DNA of 30,675 nt from UBA1268 sp002694955 (GCA_028066355.1 JALCBP010000028.1:1-30675); one strand, 5' to 3'; shown: positions 8,866 to 17,081, counted from the stretch's first letter. Translations and numbers: made by a program. The notes: generated by a model from the sequence alone, not told the origin.

Positions 8866-9495
8866 ATGATTCGGAAAATCTCGGGAAGCCTTGAGCGTGT
8901 TGAGCCAACAGCTATCGAACTTGCAGTCGGCAGTATTGTGCATGAGGTGCTGGTTCCCGATATGGTGAGAAGCCAGCTACAAGCCAAACTGGGTAGTCAG
9001 ATATCCCTCTACACGCTTGAGTACCTGGAAGGTAATCCAACACGTGGCAATCTTGTGCCACGGATAGTCGGGTTCCTTTCGGAAGTTGAACGCGAGTTCT
9101 TCGAGCTGTTCTGTGAAGTCGACGGGGTCGGCGTCCGCAAAGCGTTACGAGCCATGGTGCGACCTGTTGGTGAAGTGGCAACAGCGATCGAAGAGCAGGA
9201 TGCTGTTGTATTATCGAAATTGCCCGGTGTTGGCGCGGCGACAGCCGAACGAATCATTGCAAAGCTTCGTCGGAAAATGCCAAAGTTTGCACTCCTTGTA
9301 GCGAAAGATTCTCCTGCTGGTGCACCAGCAGGAAGTGATGTGCTCGCTGAGACGGCTGATGTTCTACGAAGTTTGGGTCATTCTGAGGCTGATGCCCGCA
9401 GATTGGTTGATGGGCTTCGGGATCATGGTCGTAAAATAAAGGATGTTCAGGCTGCTCTTGAGTTGATCTACAAGCAGACGCACGCAAAGAAGTAA
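8866..9495 (+). CDS. ruvA: RuvA Holliday junction-binding protein
   Basis: A 209-residue protein of normal family length. The N-terminal OB domain begins MIRKISGSLERVE. Two helix-hairpin-helix motifs follow: VDGVGVRKALRAM (about 85-98) and LPGVGAATAERIIAKLRRKM (about 118-137). An acidic, Ala/Gly-rich hinge leads to domain III (VLRSLGHSEADARRLVDGL), which contacts RuvB. RuvA tetramers hold the junction in the square-planar form and load RuvB rings. The start ATG is preceded by a weak purine-rich stretch. The gene lies between ruvC and ruvB on the same strand. Confidence 0.95.
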   Translation: MIRKISGSLERVEPTAIELAVGSIVHEVLVPDMVRSQLQAKLGSQISLYTLEYLEGNPTRGNLVPRIVGFLSEVEREFFELFCEVDGVGVRKALRAMVRPVGEVATAIEEQDAVVLSKLPGVGAATAERIIAKLRRKMPKFALLVAKDSPAGAPAGSDVLAETADVLRSLGHSEADARRLVDGLRDHGRKIKDVQAALELIYKQTHAKK

Positions 9496-9555
9496 AAGGC
9501 AAAGAAGTAAAGTTAGAAAAAGGCACTCGCCCGCAGTGGGAAGGTGATCGAGTCT

Positions 9556-9562
9556 GAGGAGG
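9556..9562 (+). promoter_or_regulatory. Ribosome binding site that decides the ruvB start
   Basis: The heptamer GAGGAGG ends five bases before the GTG at 9568. An upstream in-frame GTG at 9544 has no comparable site, so translation most likely begins at 9568. Confidence 0.65.
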
Positions 9563-9567
9563 CTTTT

Positions 9568-10590
9568 GTGAGTGAATTTCGAGAACCATCGATCGAGTCG
9601 ATGGATGATTCGCAGCCAGAGGACCGTGTTTTACGTCCACAACGCCTCGAAGAAATGATCGGCCAGCGAGATGTTCATGAGCGGCTTGCTATTGCAATTG
9701 ATGCGGCTCGTAAGAGATCAGAGCCTCTCGGGCATATTCTACTCGATGGACCACCGGGGCTTGGTAAGACGACGTTTGCAACATGCATACCGAGGGAACT
9801 TGGAACGACCCTGCAAATTGCTAGTGGCGCGGCGCTTGCTGCCCCGAAAGACCTGCTGCCTTATCTCACAAACGCCGGGGAAAGTTCAGTCCTATTTATT
9901 GATGAAATTCATCGTCTTCCAATTGCAGTAGAAGAATTTCTTTATCCAGCGATGGAAGATTTTCGTATTGATATCACTCTCGGTGACGGAATGAGTGCAC
10001 GAACGATCAATATGCCCCTCCAGCCGTTTACGCTTGTAGGTGCAACCACTCGAGCCGGACTGATTTCAGCGCCACTTCGAGATCGTTTTGTTGTTCGCGA
10101 GCATCTGGATTACTACAGCGTTGCCGAACTCGCAAAAATAGTTTTTCGTTCTGCAGGAAAACTTGAAATGCCAATGGACGATGAGACAGCAACAGAAATT
10201 GCAGGGAGAAGTCGGGGGACACCTCGGTTGGCTAATAACCGCTTGAGGTGGGTACGGGATTACTCAACAAGTCGAGCTGATCGGGTCGTTGATCTCGAAA
10301 TAGCGAGGACTGCGCTTGAGATGCAAGGTATTGATGAACTTGGCCTTGATGGCTTTGACCGGCGATATCTCGAGACGCTTCAGCGTGTTTTTGGGGGTGG
10401 TCCGGCTGGGATTGAGGCCATCGCGCATACGATGAGTACCGCTGTCGACACGCTTGAAGACGACGTCGAGCCCTTTCTTTTACGTTACGAACTCATCATT
10501 CGTACCCCACGAGGCCGCCGTCTTACCGAGCGAGGTGAAACGCATCTTGGTGCTGCACCACGCCGAGGTCCCCAGCGGAAATTGTTCTAA
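9568..10590 (+). CDS. ruvB: RuvB Holliday junction branch-migration ATPase
   Basis: A 340-residue AAA+ helicase motor from the GTG at 9568 (348 residues if the GTG at 9544 is used). The Walker A motif is GPPGLGKTT, Walker B is LFIDEIHRL, sensor 1 is GATTRAG, the arginine finger lies in SAPLRDRF, and sensor 2 is GTPR. The C-terminal winged-helix domain contains FGGGPAGIEAIAHTMS and ends RTPRGRRLTERGETHLG, as in other RuvB proteins. The segment after sensor 2 reads ANNRLRWVRDYS where most RuvB proteins have ANRLLRRVRDYA. This is a mild divergence. The gene closes the ruvCAB cluster. Confidence 0.96.
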   Translation: MSEFREPSIESMDDSQPEDRVLRPQRLEEMIGQRDVHERLAIAIDAARKRSEPLGHILLDGPPGLGKTTFATCIPRELGTTLQIASGAALAAPKDLLPYLTNAGESSVLFIDEIHRLPIAVEEFLYPAMEDFRIDITLGDGMSARTINMPLQPFTLVGATTRAGLISAPLRDRFVVREHLDYYSVAELAKIVFRSAGKLEMPMDDETATEIAGRSRGTPRLANNRLRWVRDYSTSRADRVVDLEIARTALEMQGIDELGLDGFDRRYLETLQRVFGGGPAGIEAIAHTMSTAVDTLEDDVEPFLLRYELIIRTPRGRRLTERGETHLGAAPRRGPQRKLF

Positions 10591-10624
10591 ACGTATCGTG
10601 CACCCTCGGCCGAAAGGACGGTTC

Positions 10625-10653
10625 TTGACGGACATTCGGCTGGGACGTAGATT
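10625..10653 (+). promoter_or_regulatory. Candidate sigma-70-type promoter for rpmF-fabD
   Basis: A TTGACG box at 10625-10630 and a TAGATT box at 10648-10653 are separated by exactly 17 bases, close to the housekeeping consensus. They lie 55 bp before the rpmF start and just after ruvB. The predicted leader contains a small hairpin (AGCCA/TGGCT, 10668-10683) followed by CTTTT, which might terminate weakly or attenuate. This is a pattern match only. Confidence 0.4.
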
Positions 10654-10707
10654 TTAGGGTTTCAATAAGCCAATTGTGTGGCTCTTTTCAATAGGTAAGA
10701 AGTAATT

Positions 10708-10887
10708 ATGGCTGTCCCAAAACGCAGGCACTCCAATCGTAGAACCGGCTCCCGACGGGCGCATGATTTTCTTACACCCCGGCAACTGTCGTTTTGTCCG
10801 ACTTGCGGAAAGGCTGTGCCGACGCATCGCGTGTGCAGTCACTGCGGGTATTACATGGGTAAACAAGTAGTAAAAACCGAGGACTAG
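10708..10887 (+). CDS. rpmF: Ribosomal protein L32
   Basis: A 59-residue basic protein with the L32 signature: start MAVPKRRHSNRRTGSRRAHD, then a zinc-ribbon with two Cys pairs, CPTCGK and CSHCGYY, and a short tail. It is a component of the large ribosomal subunit near the peptidyl transferase centre. The four-cysteine form is the zinc-binding (C+) type. It stops four bases before the TTG start of fabD, so the two are very likely co-transcribed. The rpmF-fab association is widespread in bacteria. Here plsX and fabH, often found between rpmF and fabD, are missing. Confidence 0.95.
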   Translation: MAVPKRRHSNRRTGSRRAHDFLTPRQLSFCPTCGKAVPTHRVCSHCGYYMGKQVVKTED

Positions 10888-10891
10888 TCTC

Positions 10892-11818
10892 TTGGCGGAC
10901 GAATCGTTCGCGCTGCTCTTTCCGGGCCAAGGCGCACAACACGTCGGCATGGCTGGGTCCTGGTGCTCCGATTGCCCACCTGCCATGACTTTATTCAAGC
11001 AGGCCTCAGAGGTTCTCGGGTACGACCTATTTGAACTTTGTACAAGTGGACCTGCAGAGCAACTCAACACTACAGCAGTCAGTCAGCCTGCACTTCTTGT
11101 TACGAGTCTCGCAATGCTGGAAGTTCTCCGTTTGCAGGACGGTTCTCCCCTTGCACATGGTGGCAATGAGTCCTTCACGGCTGGTCTTTCCCTTGGGGAA
11201 TATTCTGCCCTTGTTCATGCTGGTGCGTTGGATGTGCAGTCAGCTGTCCGAATTGTCGATGTTCGTGGTCGTGCGATGCAGGCTTGTGCTGACGCTGAGC
11301 CTGGAGGCATGGTCGCCGTTCTGGGGCTCGAACGAGACCGAGTTGAAGAAGTGTGTGACGCATCGCGTGGGACCGATGTGCTCTCTATTGCAAACGTTCT
11401 GTGCCCCGGGAATATTGTGATTTCTGGGGGCCGCGCTGCCTGTGAAAGAGTGGCTGAGGAGGCGACCAAGGCAGGTGCCATGAAATGTGTCCCACTAGAA
11501 GTCGCTGGTGCGTTTCACACCAAGCTCATGGAGCCAGCGAAAGACAAACTTGCCGCTGTTCTTGAAGAAACAGAGCTACGTGTTCCGCGAATTCCCGTCA
11601 TTAGTAATGTTGATGCGAGGCCACATACTGATCCTGATGAAATTCGCGGTCTTCTTGCTCGTCAAGTATGTGGTGTCGTTGAATGGCATGCCTCAATGGA
11701 GTTTTTGCTATCGACGGGAGCAGAGAACTTGTGGGAAGTTGGGCCGGGTCGAGTCTTACGAGGCCTCCTCAAGAGAATCAACAGAAAAATACCCTGTAAG
11801 GGTGTGATTGACAGTTAA
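10892..11818 (+). CDS. fabD: Malonyl-CoA:ACP transacylase
   Basis: A 308-residue acyltransferase that moves malonyl from CoA to the ACP phosphopantetheine arm, supplying extender units for fatty acid synthesis. The fold begins ALLFPGQGAQHVGMAG. The nucleophile Ser100 lies in GLSLGEY, a form also seen in plant and cyanobacterial enzymes, where E. coli has GHSLGEY. The catalytic His209 is in AGAFHTKLM. An Arg in DVRGRAMQ matches the malonyl-carboxylate-binding position. The start is TTG at 10892, four bases after rpmF. A GAGGAC purine stretch at the rpmF end can serve as ribosome site. Confidence 0.93.
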   Translation: MADESFALLFPGQGAQHVGMAGSWCSDCPPAMTLFKQASEVLGYDLFELCTSGPAEQLNTTAVSQPALLVTSLAMLEVLRLQDGSPLAHGGNESFTAGLSLGEYSALVHAGALDVQSAVRIVDVRGRAMQACADAEPGGMVAVLGLERDRVEEVCDASRGTDVLSIANVLCPGNIVISGGRAACERVAEEATKAGAMKCVPLEVAGAFHTKLMEPAKDKLAAVLEETELRVPRIPVISNVDARPHTDPDEIRGLLARQVCGVVEWHASMEFLLSTGAENLWEVGPGRVLRGLLKRINRKIPCKGVIDS

Positions 11819-11910
11819 GTATGTTCAAACATTCTGTCTTAAGAATATTTTTCGTGAGCGCGATGCTAAGATTGGAAAACAGACTCTAAATAGTGGAATG
11901 GGGTAATCGT

Positions 11911-12684
11911 ATGGCCGAAACGAAACAGGCAAAGCCATTACAGGTTGACTTGGCTGGCCAGGTGGCTCTTGTGACTGGCGCAAGTCAGGGCATAGGTCGG
12001 GCCATTGCAGAGACTTTGGCAGCAAACGGAGCCACGGTATGCGTCTTGGCGCGTAACAAGGAAAAACTGGAATCACTCGTTGAAGCAATTACTTCCGCGG
12101 GAGGAAAAGCTGACTCGATACCCTGTGATGTTTCACAGCCAGACGCAATTGAAAAGGTGGTCGAAACGATTGTCGAAAAGCACGGACGGCTCGATATTCT
12201 CGTCAACAACGCGGGTGTCACACGGGATACCCTCCTGCCTCGGATGAGCAACGATGAATGGGATGAGGTCTTGTCTACGAATCTCCGCGCACCATTTTTG
12301 TTCATGCGTGCGGTGAGTCGTCCGATGATGCAGCAACGGTACGGAAGGATTGTGAACATCTCAAGCGTTTCAGGAATGATCGGAAACCCTGGGCAAGCCA
12401 ACTATTCAGCCTCGAAGGCGGGCCTTATTGGGCTTACCCAGACGGTGGCAAAAGAGTTGGCCGGCCGAAAGGTAACTGTGAATGCGGTTGCTCCTGGCTT
12501 CATTGCCAGCGACATGACTGATGCCCTAGGGCCCGCGCTTCTGGATGTGGTGAAGAAACGAGTGCCGGCTAAACGGCTGGGTTTGGCGGCAGAAATCGCC
12601 GAAGCTGTCGCGTTTCTCGCTTCTCCTTCTGCCGGGTACATCACGGCTCAGACCCTTGTTGTAGATGGCGGTTTGATCGGGTGA
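11911..12684 (+). CDS. fabG: 3-oxoacyl-ACP reductase
   Basis: A 257-residue short-chain dehydrogenase/reductase that reduces beta-ketoacyl-ACP with NADPH. The cofactor loop TGASQGIGRA, the NNAG motif and the catalytic set Ser152, Tyr165 and Lys169 (YSASK) are all present. The C-terminus has the expected substrate-loop region (NAVAPGFIASDM) and the closing TLVVDGG. The frame can be opened upstream at a GTG (11893), but the ATG at 11911 has a purine-rich GGAATGGGG at a good distance. It sits between fabD (92 bp gap) and acpP. That context makes fatty acid synthesis much likelier than another SDR role. Confidence 0.92.
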   Translation: MAETKQAKPLQVDLAGQVALVTGASQGIGRAIAETLAANGATVCVLARNKEKLESLVEAITSAGGKADSIPCDVSQPDAIEKVVETIVEKHGRLDILVNNAGVTRDTLLPRMSNDEWDEVLSTNLRAPFLFMRAVSRPMMQQRYGRIVNISSVSGMIGNPGQANYSASKAGLIGLTQTVAKELAGRKVTVNAVAPGFIASDMTDALGPALLDVVKKRVPAKRLGLAAEIAEAVAFLASPSAGYITAQTLVVDGGLIG

Positions 12685-12866
12685 GAATGCCTCATTGACG
12701 TTTTTTTGAGTACGAACTGGACAGGGTATGGCATTAGCCGGTATATCTTGCGTTCAGAGAACAGGTTGTTTTGAGCTAGTCACACAAGTTTGTGGTGTAC
12801 CTACTGACAGCCGCAAACAATATATTTATCCCTTGTACGCGATTCCGATCGCGATTCAAAATATTT

Positions 12867-12871
12867 GGAGG
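12867..12871 (+). promoter_or_regulatory. Strong ribosome binding site for acpP
   Basis: A perfect GGAGG lies seven bases before the GTG at 12879. It fixes the acpP start there and excludes a longer in-frame extension starting near 12792. It is the clearest Shine-Dalgarno site in the fab cluster, in keeping with the high abundance of ACP. Confidence 0.8.
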
Positions 12872-12878
12872 ATCAAAC

Positions 12879-13115
12879 GTGGCATCAGTCCAGGATCGAG
12901 TGATCGATATCGTTGCTTCCCAGCTAGGCGTTAGTAAGGAACAGATCACTCCCGAGACATCGTTTATTAATGACCTCGGTGCAGATTCCCTTGACACCGT
13001 TGAACTTGTCATGGAACTCGAAGAAGAGTTTGAAATAAATATTCCTGACGATGCAGCCGAAAAGATTCAAACTGTCGGCCAGGCAGTTGAGTTCATTGAA
13101 AGCAATCAAGGCTGA
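12879..13115 (+). CDS. acpP: Acyl carrier protein
   Basis: A 78-residue acidic four-helix protein that carries growing acyl chains. Ser37 in the motif GADSLDTVELVMELEEEF is the phosphopantetheine attachment site. Length and charge match the family (E. coli ACP is 77 residues after Met removal). Initiation is at a GTG with a strong ribosome site. It lies between fabG and fabF as in many bacterial fab clusters. The 194 bp before it hold no gene; an AT-rich TATATT stretch near 12821 lacks a matching -35 box. Confidence 0.96.
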   Translation: MASVQDRVIDIVASQLGVSKEQITPETSFINDLGADSLDTVELVMELEEEFEINIPDDAAEKIQTVGQAVEFIESNQG

Positions 13116-13166
13116 TACGGTTTTTGGAAACATCACAGGTTTGACTTGGGGCTGATCAAGGACGAC

Positions 13167-14408
13167 ATGAAGCGACGGATTGTGCTCACTGGTCTTGGGG
13201 CGGTTACATCTCTAGCCCGACCAGTTGAAACCTTATGGAGTCGACTACTCGCTGGTGACAGTGGTGTAGGTCCTATATCTCTTTTTGATGTGTCGGGTTA
13301 CCGAGTCCAATTTGCTGGGCAAGTTCATTGGGATGGTCTTGCTGAAGGCGTCGCAAACGTAAAAGAACTTCGGCGGCTTGATCGGTTTACACAATTCGCG
13401 ATCGCTGCTTCGGCTGATGCGGTGCAGGACTCAGGAATTGATTTTGGGAAAGAAGACCCATACCGATGTGGCGTGATTATCGGTTCTGGTATCGGAGGAC
13501 TCGCTGAGTTTGAAGCACAGCATGAAAGACTGCTGAAAAAAGGTATCGATAAGGTCTCCCCTTTCACAATTCCGAAGTTGATAGTCAATGCCGCGAGTGG
13601 TCATGTCTCTTCGATTCATGGCATTAAAGGGCCAAACTTTGCAGTAGCCACCGCGTGTGCCAGTGCGGCCAACTCTCTCGGCGAGGCATTGCGAGCGATC
13701 CGGTATGGTGATGCCGATGTTATGGTGGCTGGAGGAAGTGAGGCAGCCCTCACTCCCATGGGATTGGCAGGTTTTCAGAACATGCGAGCTCTGTCATTTC
13801 GAAGCGATGCACCTCAGCAGGCAAGCAGGCCTTTTGACGTTGACCGAGATGGTTTCGTGCTAGCAGAGGGAGCCGGTGTTGTTGTCCTTGAAGAACTTGA
13901 ACATGCCCGGAAACGTGGAGCAAAAATATATGGTGAGCTCATGGGGTATGGAGCAAGCGGTGACGCTGGGCACATTACCCAGCCCGATGAAGAAGGGCGA
14001 GGAGCAGCCAGAGCGATGTCGATGGCACTCGAAGACGCAGGTGTGTCCCCTGAATCTATTGACTACATCAATGCTCATGGAACAAGCACACCGCTCGGAG
14101 ATAAAGCCGAAACATTGGCCATCAAGAAAGTGTTTAACGAACATTCGAAAAAACTTGTTGTTTCAAGCATAAAGAGTCACCTTGGTCATACGCTCGGAGC
14201 CAGTGGTGGGATTGAATTAGTTGCCTGTGCAATGGCGTTACAGCACAACGTCATTCCGCCAACGATTAATTTGGAGACGCCAGATCCGGAGTGTGATCTT
14301 GATTATGTGCCGAACCAACCGCGGGAGATGCAAGTTCAAGTGACTATGAGTAATAGCTTCGGGTTTGGTGGGCACAATGCCAGCCTTGTACTCGGCCGGC
14401 TTTCCTGA
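13167..14408 (+). CDS. fabF: 3-oxoacyl-ACP synthase II (active ketosynthase)
   Basis: A 413-residue elongating condensing enzyme starting MKRRIVLTGLGAVT at an ATG with AAGGA just upstream. An in-frame TTG at 13146 is less likely. All catalytic residues are present: Cys164 in ATACASAANSLGEA, His304 in NAHGTSTPLGD, Lys336 and His341 in KSHLGH, and the gating loop NSFGFGGHN near the C-terminus. It joins malonyl-ACP to acyl-ACP with CO2 release. It directly follows acpP (51 bp). It is the active counterpart of the degenerate homologue at 15707-17056. Confidence 0.95.
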   Translation: MKRRIVLTGLGAVTSLARPVETLWSRLLAGDSGVGPISLFDVSGYRVQFAGQVHWDGLAEGVANVKELRRLDRFTQFAIAASADAVQDSGIDFGKEDPYRCGVIIGSGIGGLAEFEAQHERLLKKGIDKVSPFTIPKLIVNAASGHVSSIHGIKGPNFAVATACASAANSLGEALRAIRYGDADVMVAGGSEAALTPMGLAGFQNMRALSFRSDAPQQASRPFDVDRDGFVLAEGAGVVVLEELEHARKRGAKIYGELMGYGASGDAGHITQPDEEGRGAARAMSMALEDAGVSPESIDYINAHGTSTPLGDKAETLAIKKVFNEHSKKLVVSSIKSHLGHTLGASGGIELVACAMALQHNVIPPTINLETPDPECDLDYVPNQPREMQVQVTMSNSFGFGGHNASLVLGRLS

Positions 14409-14473
14409 CGAGTCTTGTGTGTTCTCGCTCAGTCAATCAGGTCGGTGAGTCCATTGGAAAAAACCTGAAGCCA

Positions 14474-14504
14474 AGTGCTGCTTAAACGAGTGCTGCTTTA
14501 AACG
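14474..14504. repeat. Tandem 15/16-bp direct repeat between fabF and the next gene
   Basis: AGTGCTGCTTAAACG (14474-14488) is followed immediately by AGTGCTGCTTTAAACG (14489-14504), the second copy having one extra T. It lies in the 128-bp intergenic region upstream of the secretin-like gene. It could be a paired operator or a slippage product. Confidence 0.6.
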
Positions 14505-14536
14505 GAATAACATAATCTGAAATCAGCAAGTTTTTT

Positions 14537-15592
14537 ATGCGATGCTTTGCAGTACCTGATGAAGCCGGAATAACGCATCGCTTTATGGTTGTGTTTTGTC
14601 TGGGATGGTTATTGCTGCCCAACTGGTTTGCTAGGTGTGCTTATTGTCAGCTTTCCGGTACTGCGGGGCAGGTGTGGAAAACATACGACATTGAGCCTTT
14701 TCTTCAGGTAGCGGGCCCCGGAAGTGAAAAGCATGTTGTGCACTGGATTCTTCAGCAGACGGGATATGAGAAGTGGCACGGGAAGCATGCGGCATCTTTA
14801 TCGGCAGATAAAATGAAGCTTTCGTGTTACCACACGCCGGACATGCAGGAAAAAGTTGCGAGTATTGTCGAGCGGTTTACGGCAGATGATGCGCTGCCTC
14901 ATCAGTTTCAGGTGCGCGTCATAGGAATCGGATCAGTTCGATGGCGTCAGCAGGCATCAGAAACCATGACGGCGTTGCCCACTGCTACCGCAGGCGTTCA
15001 GGCCTGGGTTGTACCGCGAGAGAATTCAGCGGAGTTACTCAATCGACTTCTATCACGAAGTGACGTTGAAGAATTGCCTGTCGGGCCAGTTTTAGCAGCG
15101 AATGGTGTACCTGCAACCTTGTCAGGGGTTCGTGAGAGGACGTATGTTCAGGATATTACGATCAATCCTGCATTGCCAAATGGATGGCAGCCCCTGTCGG
15201 CAACCTGTCGTGAAGGCTTAAGTGTTGATGTGCAACCGCTCGTCTCTCTTGACAGTGAGCTTGTTGACGCCGTTCTCCGTTGCCGTATTGATCAGATTGA
15301 GCGTATGGCATCAGTGACAGTGGCAGTGCCGGTTGGCAACCGTCCAGATGTAAAATTGGAGGTGCCTCAGATTTCGGCGGTGCGGATAGGAGAGCGATTT
15401 CGCTGGCCAGTATCTCGAACACTTGTTGTTGGGTTAGGTTTGGTGCCCTGGCCTGTCCCAGGTCAGAATAAGGCGGCTTCAGCGGGGCTATTTACTGAAA
15501 TAAAACGGAGTGATGCGATTGTTGTGATTGAACCGCGTCTGCGGAACGAAAAATCACAACAGTCGGCTCTTCCTCAATCTAAGATAAAATGA
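14537..15592 (+). CDS. Exported hypothetical protein with secretin-like features
   Basis: A 351-residue protein that I cannot assign to a named gene. The N-terminus has a hydrophobic stretch (MVVFCLGWLLLPNWFARCAYC) consistent with a signal peptide; translation could instead begin at the ATG at 14585. Two parts recall planctomycete secretin-type proteins. Residues 50-120 run YDIEPFLQV, a segment about evaluation at W/L positions, then DMQEKVASIVERFTA, like a secretin N-domain. Residues 215-320 contain YVQDI, GLSVDVQPLVSLDSELVDAVL and EVPQISAVRIGERFRWP, like the start of a secretin beta-domain. The full amyloid-like gate and outer-membrane segment are not evident, so a complete pore is unlikely. 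It sits between two ketosynthase-fold genes on the same strand. Confidence 0.5.
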   Translation: MRCFAVPDEAGITHRFMVVFCLGWLLLPNWFARCAYCQLSGTAGQVWKTYDIEPFLQVAGPGSEKHVVHWILQQTGYEKWHGKHAASLSADKMKLSCYHTPDMQEKVASIVERFTADDALPHQFQVRVIGIGSVRWRQQASETMTALPTATAGVQAWVVPRENSAELLNRLLSRSDVEELPVGPVLAANGVPATLSGVRERTYVQDITINPALPNGWQPLSATCREGLSVDVQPLVSLDSELVDAVLRCRIDQIERMASVTVAVPVGNRPDVKLEVPQISAVRIGERFRWPVSRTLVVGLGLVPWPVPGQNKAASAGLFTEIKRSDAIVVIEPRLRNEKSQQSALPQSKIK

Positions 15593-15706
15593 GAGGATTC
15601 GCGTTCCTTCAGTAGCTTATCGTCGTTAGTCCTGGCATTCTGAAAAATGGTTGAGTTGGTAGGCTTTACACAATCCTCTTAAGAAATTTGGACTTTGGTT
15701 TCTTCT

Positions 15707-17056
15707 ATGAACGTATCGAATGAGCGACGGGTTGTAGTAACCGGCGTGGCAGCAATTTCCCCGTTTGGCCTTACTGTTGAGGATCTTTGGTCAGGTCTCA
15801 CTGAGGGGCGTTCAGCTGTCGGACCCCTCTCCGCTTTTTCAGTAGATGGTTTGCCACTACGCCATGCCGCCGAGGCAAGTTGTTTCACAGGACACATTAG
15901 TGAGTTTGGTGAGCTCGACGGTACTTTGAAAAAGTCTATCCGGAAAGGCTTGAAGGTCATGTGTCGAGAGACACAGATGGCAGTTGCAGCAGCCCAGCGA
16001 GCTCTTTCAGATAGTGGGCTGCAAACAGGTGCGTCACCTTCTATCCCGCCAGAGCGATTTGGATGTGTGTTTGGGTCTGACTATATGCTCACAATGCCTG
16101 AAGATTTTACGGCAGCAGTTGAACGATGTCGGGGTGAGGATGGGCAGTTTGATTTTGAACGGTGGGGTGCTGAAGGTATTCCTTCAATGACACCACTTTG
16201 GTTATTGAAGTATCTGCCTAATATGCCAGCAAGTCACATTGCTATTTTTAATGATCTTCGGGGCCCGAGTAATTCTCTTACAGTGCGAGAAGCGAGTGGT
16301 CATATCGCTGCCGGTGAGGCTGCCATTACCATTAAACGCGGGGCTGCCGATGTGGTGCTTGCAGGATCAACCGGCACCCGCATCCACCCTATGAAAATGG
16401 TGCATGCAATTTTGAATGAGCAGGTCGCTTTAGGCGATGGTGCACCAGAGAATTGGAGCCGACCATTCGACCAAGAACGAAAAGGTATGGTTCTTGGTGA
16501 GGGTGCAGCGGTGCTTATCCTGGAAGAGTTTGAGCATGCCAAACAAAGAAAGGCAAAAATATACGGAGAGGTTCTTGGGCATGCAGCAGCAGCTCACAGT
16601 TCGGGAATGGCTGTTGGCCAGCGGCAGTCTGTTGTTCAATCAGTCACTGCTCGAGCACTTGCATCTGCAGGTATCAGTCCTGACAGGATTGGGCATGTGC
16701 ACGCACAAGGGCTGAGTACGACAGAAGGTGATCAGGAAGAATATGCTGGGCTACGAGAGTCTCTGGGTGAGGCAGTGGCCGATGTGCCGTTCGTTGCGGC
16801 CAAAAGCAACTTCGGCAATCTGGGTGCGGGAAGTGGTCTTGTCGAATGTATCGCGAGCATGATGGCTCTTCAGAATGATGTCCTTTTTCCGTGTAGAAAT
16901 TATGAAACACCCGATGCGAACTGCCCAATTCGACCGGCAACTCAGGGCGATTCTGCTGGTGAGAGCTTTTTGAGTCTGGCCGTAACCCCGCAGGGTCAGG
17001 CCGGTTCTCTCGTCATTGGGCGGTGTCCAGAAGGGGCTGCCGGGGCTGGTTCTTGA
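15707..17056 (+). CDS. Ketosynthase-fold protein lacking the catalytic triad (chain-length-factor-like pseudoenzyme)
   Basis: A 449-residue protein clearly homologous to FabF along its length: RRVVVTGVAAISPFG at the start, RPFDQERKGMVLGEGAAVLILEE in the middle and GSLVIGR at the end. The active-site residues are replaced. The nucleophile Cys position is Glu195 (LTVREASGHIAAGEA), the first catalytic His is Gln334 (HAQGLST), and the second is Asn371 (KSNFGN); only Lys366 is kept. The GFGG gating loop is replaced by TPQGQAG. It cannot condense acyl chains by the usual route. In type II polyketide systems the chain length factor is a KS homologue without the Cys that pairs with an active KS, and a similar role with the neighbouring FabF is inferred. 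The start ATG at 15707 is preferred to the TTG at 15695; neither has a strong ribosome site. Confidence 0.85.
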   Translation: MNVSNERRVVVTGVAAISPFGLTVEDLWSGLTEGRSAVGPLSAFSVDGLPLRHAAEASCFTGHISEFGELDGTLKKSIRKGLKVMCRETQMAVAAAQRALSDSGLQTGASPSIPPERFGCVFGSDYMLTMPEDFTAAVERCRGEDGQFDFERWGAEGIPSMTPLWLLKYLPNMPASHIAIFNDLRGPSNSLTVREASGHIAAGEAAITIKRGAADVVLAGSTGTRIHPMKMVHAILNEQVALGDGAPENWSRPFDQERKGMVLGEGAAVLILEEFEHAKQRKAKIYGEVLGHAAAAHSSGMAVGQRQSVVQSVTARALASAGISPDRIGHVHAQGLSTTEGDQEEYAGLRESLGEAVADVPFVAAKSNFGNLGAGSGLVECIASMMALQNDVLFPCRNYETPDANCPIRPATQGDSAGESFLSLAVTPQGQAGSLVIGRCPEGAAGAGS

Positions 17057-17081
17057 CAGTTTAGAGTGCCTATTCTACCTT
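17053..17081 (+). promoter_or_regulatory. Candidate promoter for nusA-infB-rbfA
   Basis: A consensus TTGACA (17053-17058) overlaps the stop codon of the preceding gene. After exactly 17 bases comes TACCTT (17076-17081), a moderate -10 match. Transcription from here would give a leader of about 220 nt before nusA. This is a pattern match only. Confidence 0.38.

Noticed and set aside
8252..8908. A 218-codon minus-strand open frame
   Set aside because: It lies opposite ruvC, which has all catalytic residues in frame. The antisense translation has no recognisable motif.
12685..12878. TTGACG (12695-12700) and a T-run after fabG considered as a promoter or terminator
   Set aside because: No -10 box lies at a suitable distance, and the nearby inverted repeats have stems of only four bases.
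15707..17056. A modular polyketide synthase fragment
   Set aside because: It is a stand-alone protein of FabF length with no acyltransferase or other PKS domains. The neighbours are ordinary fatty acid genes.
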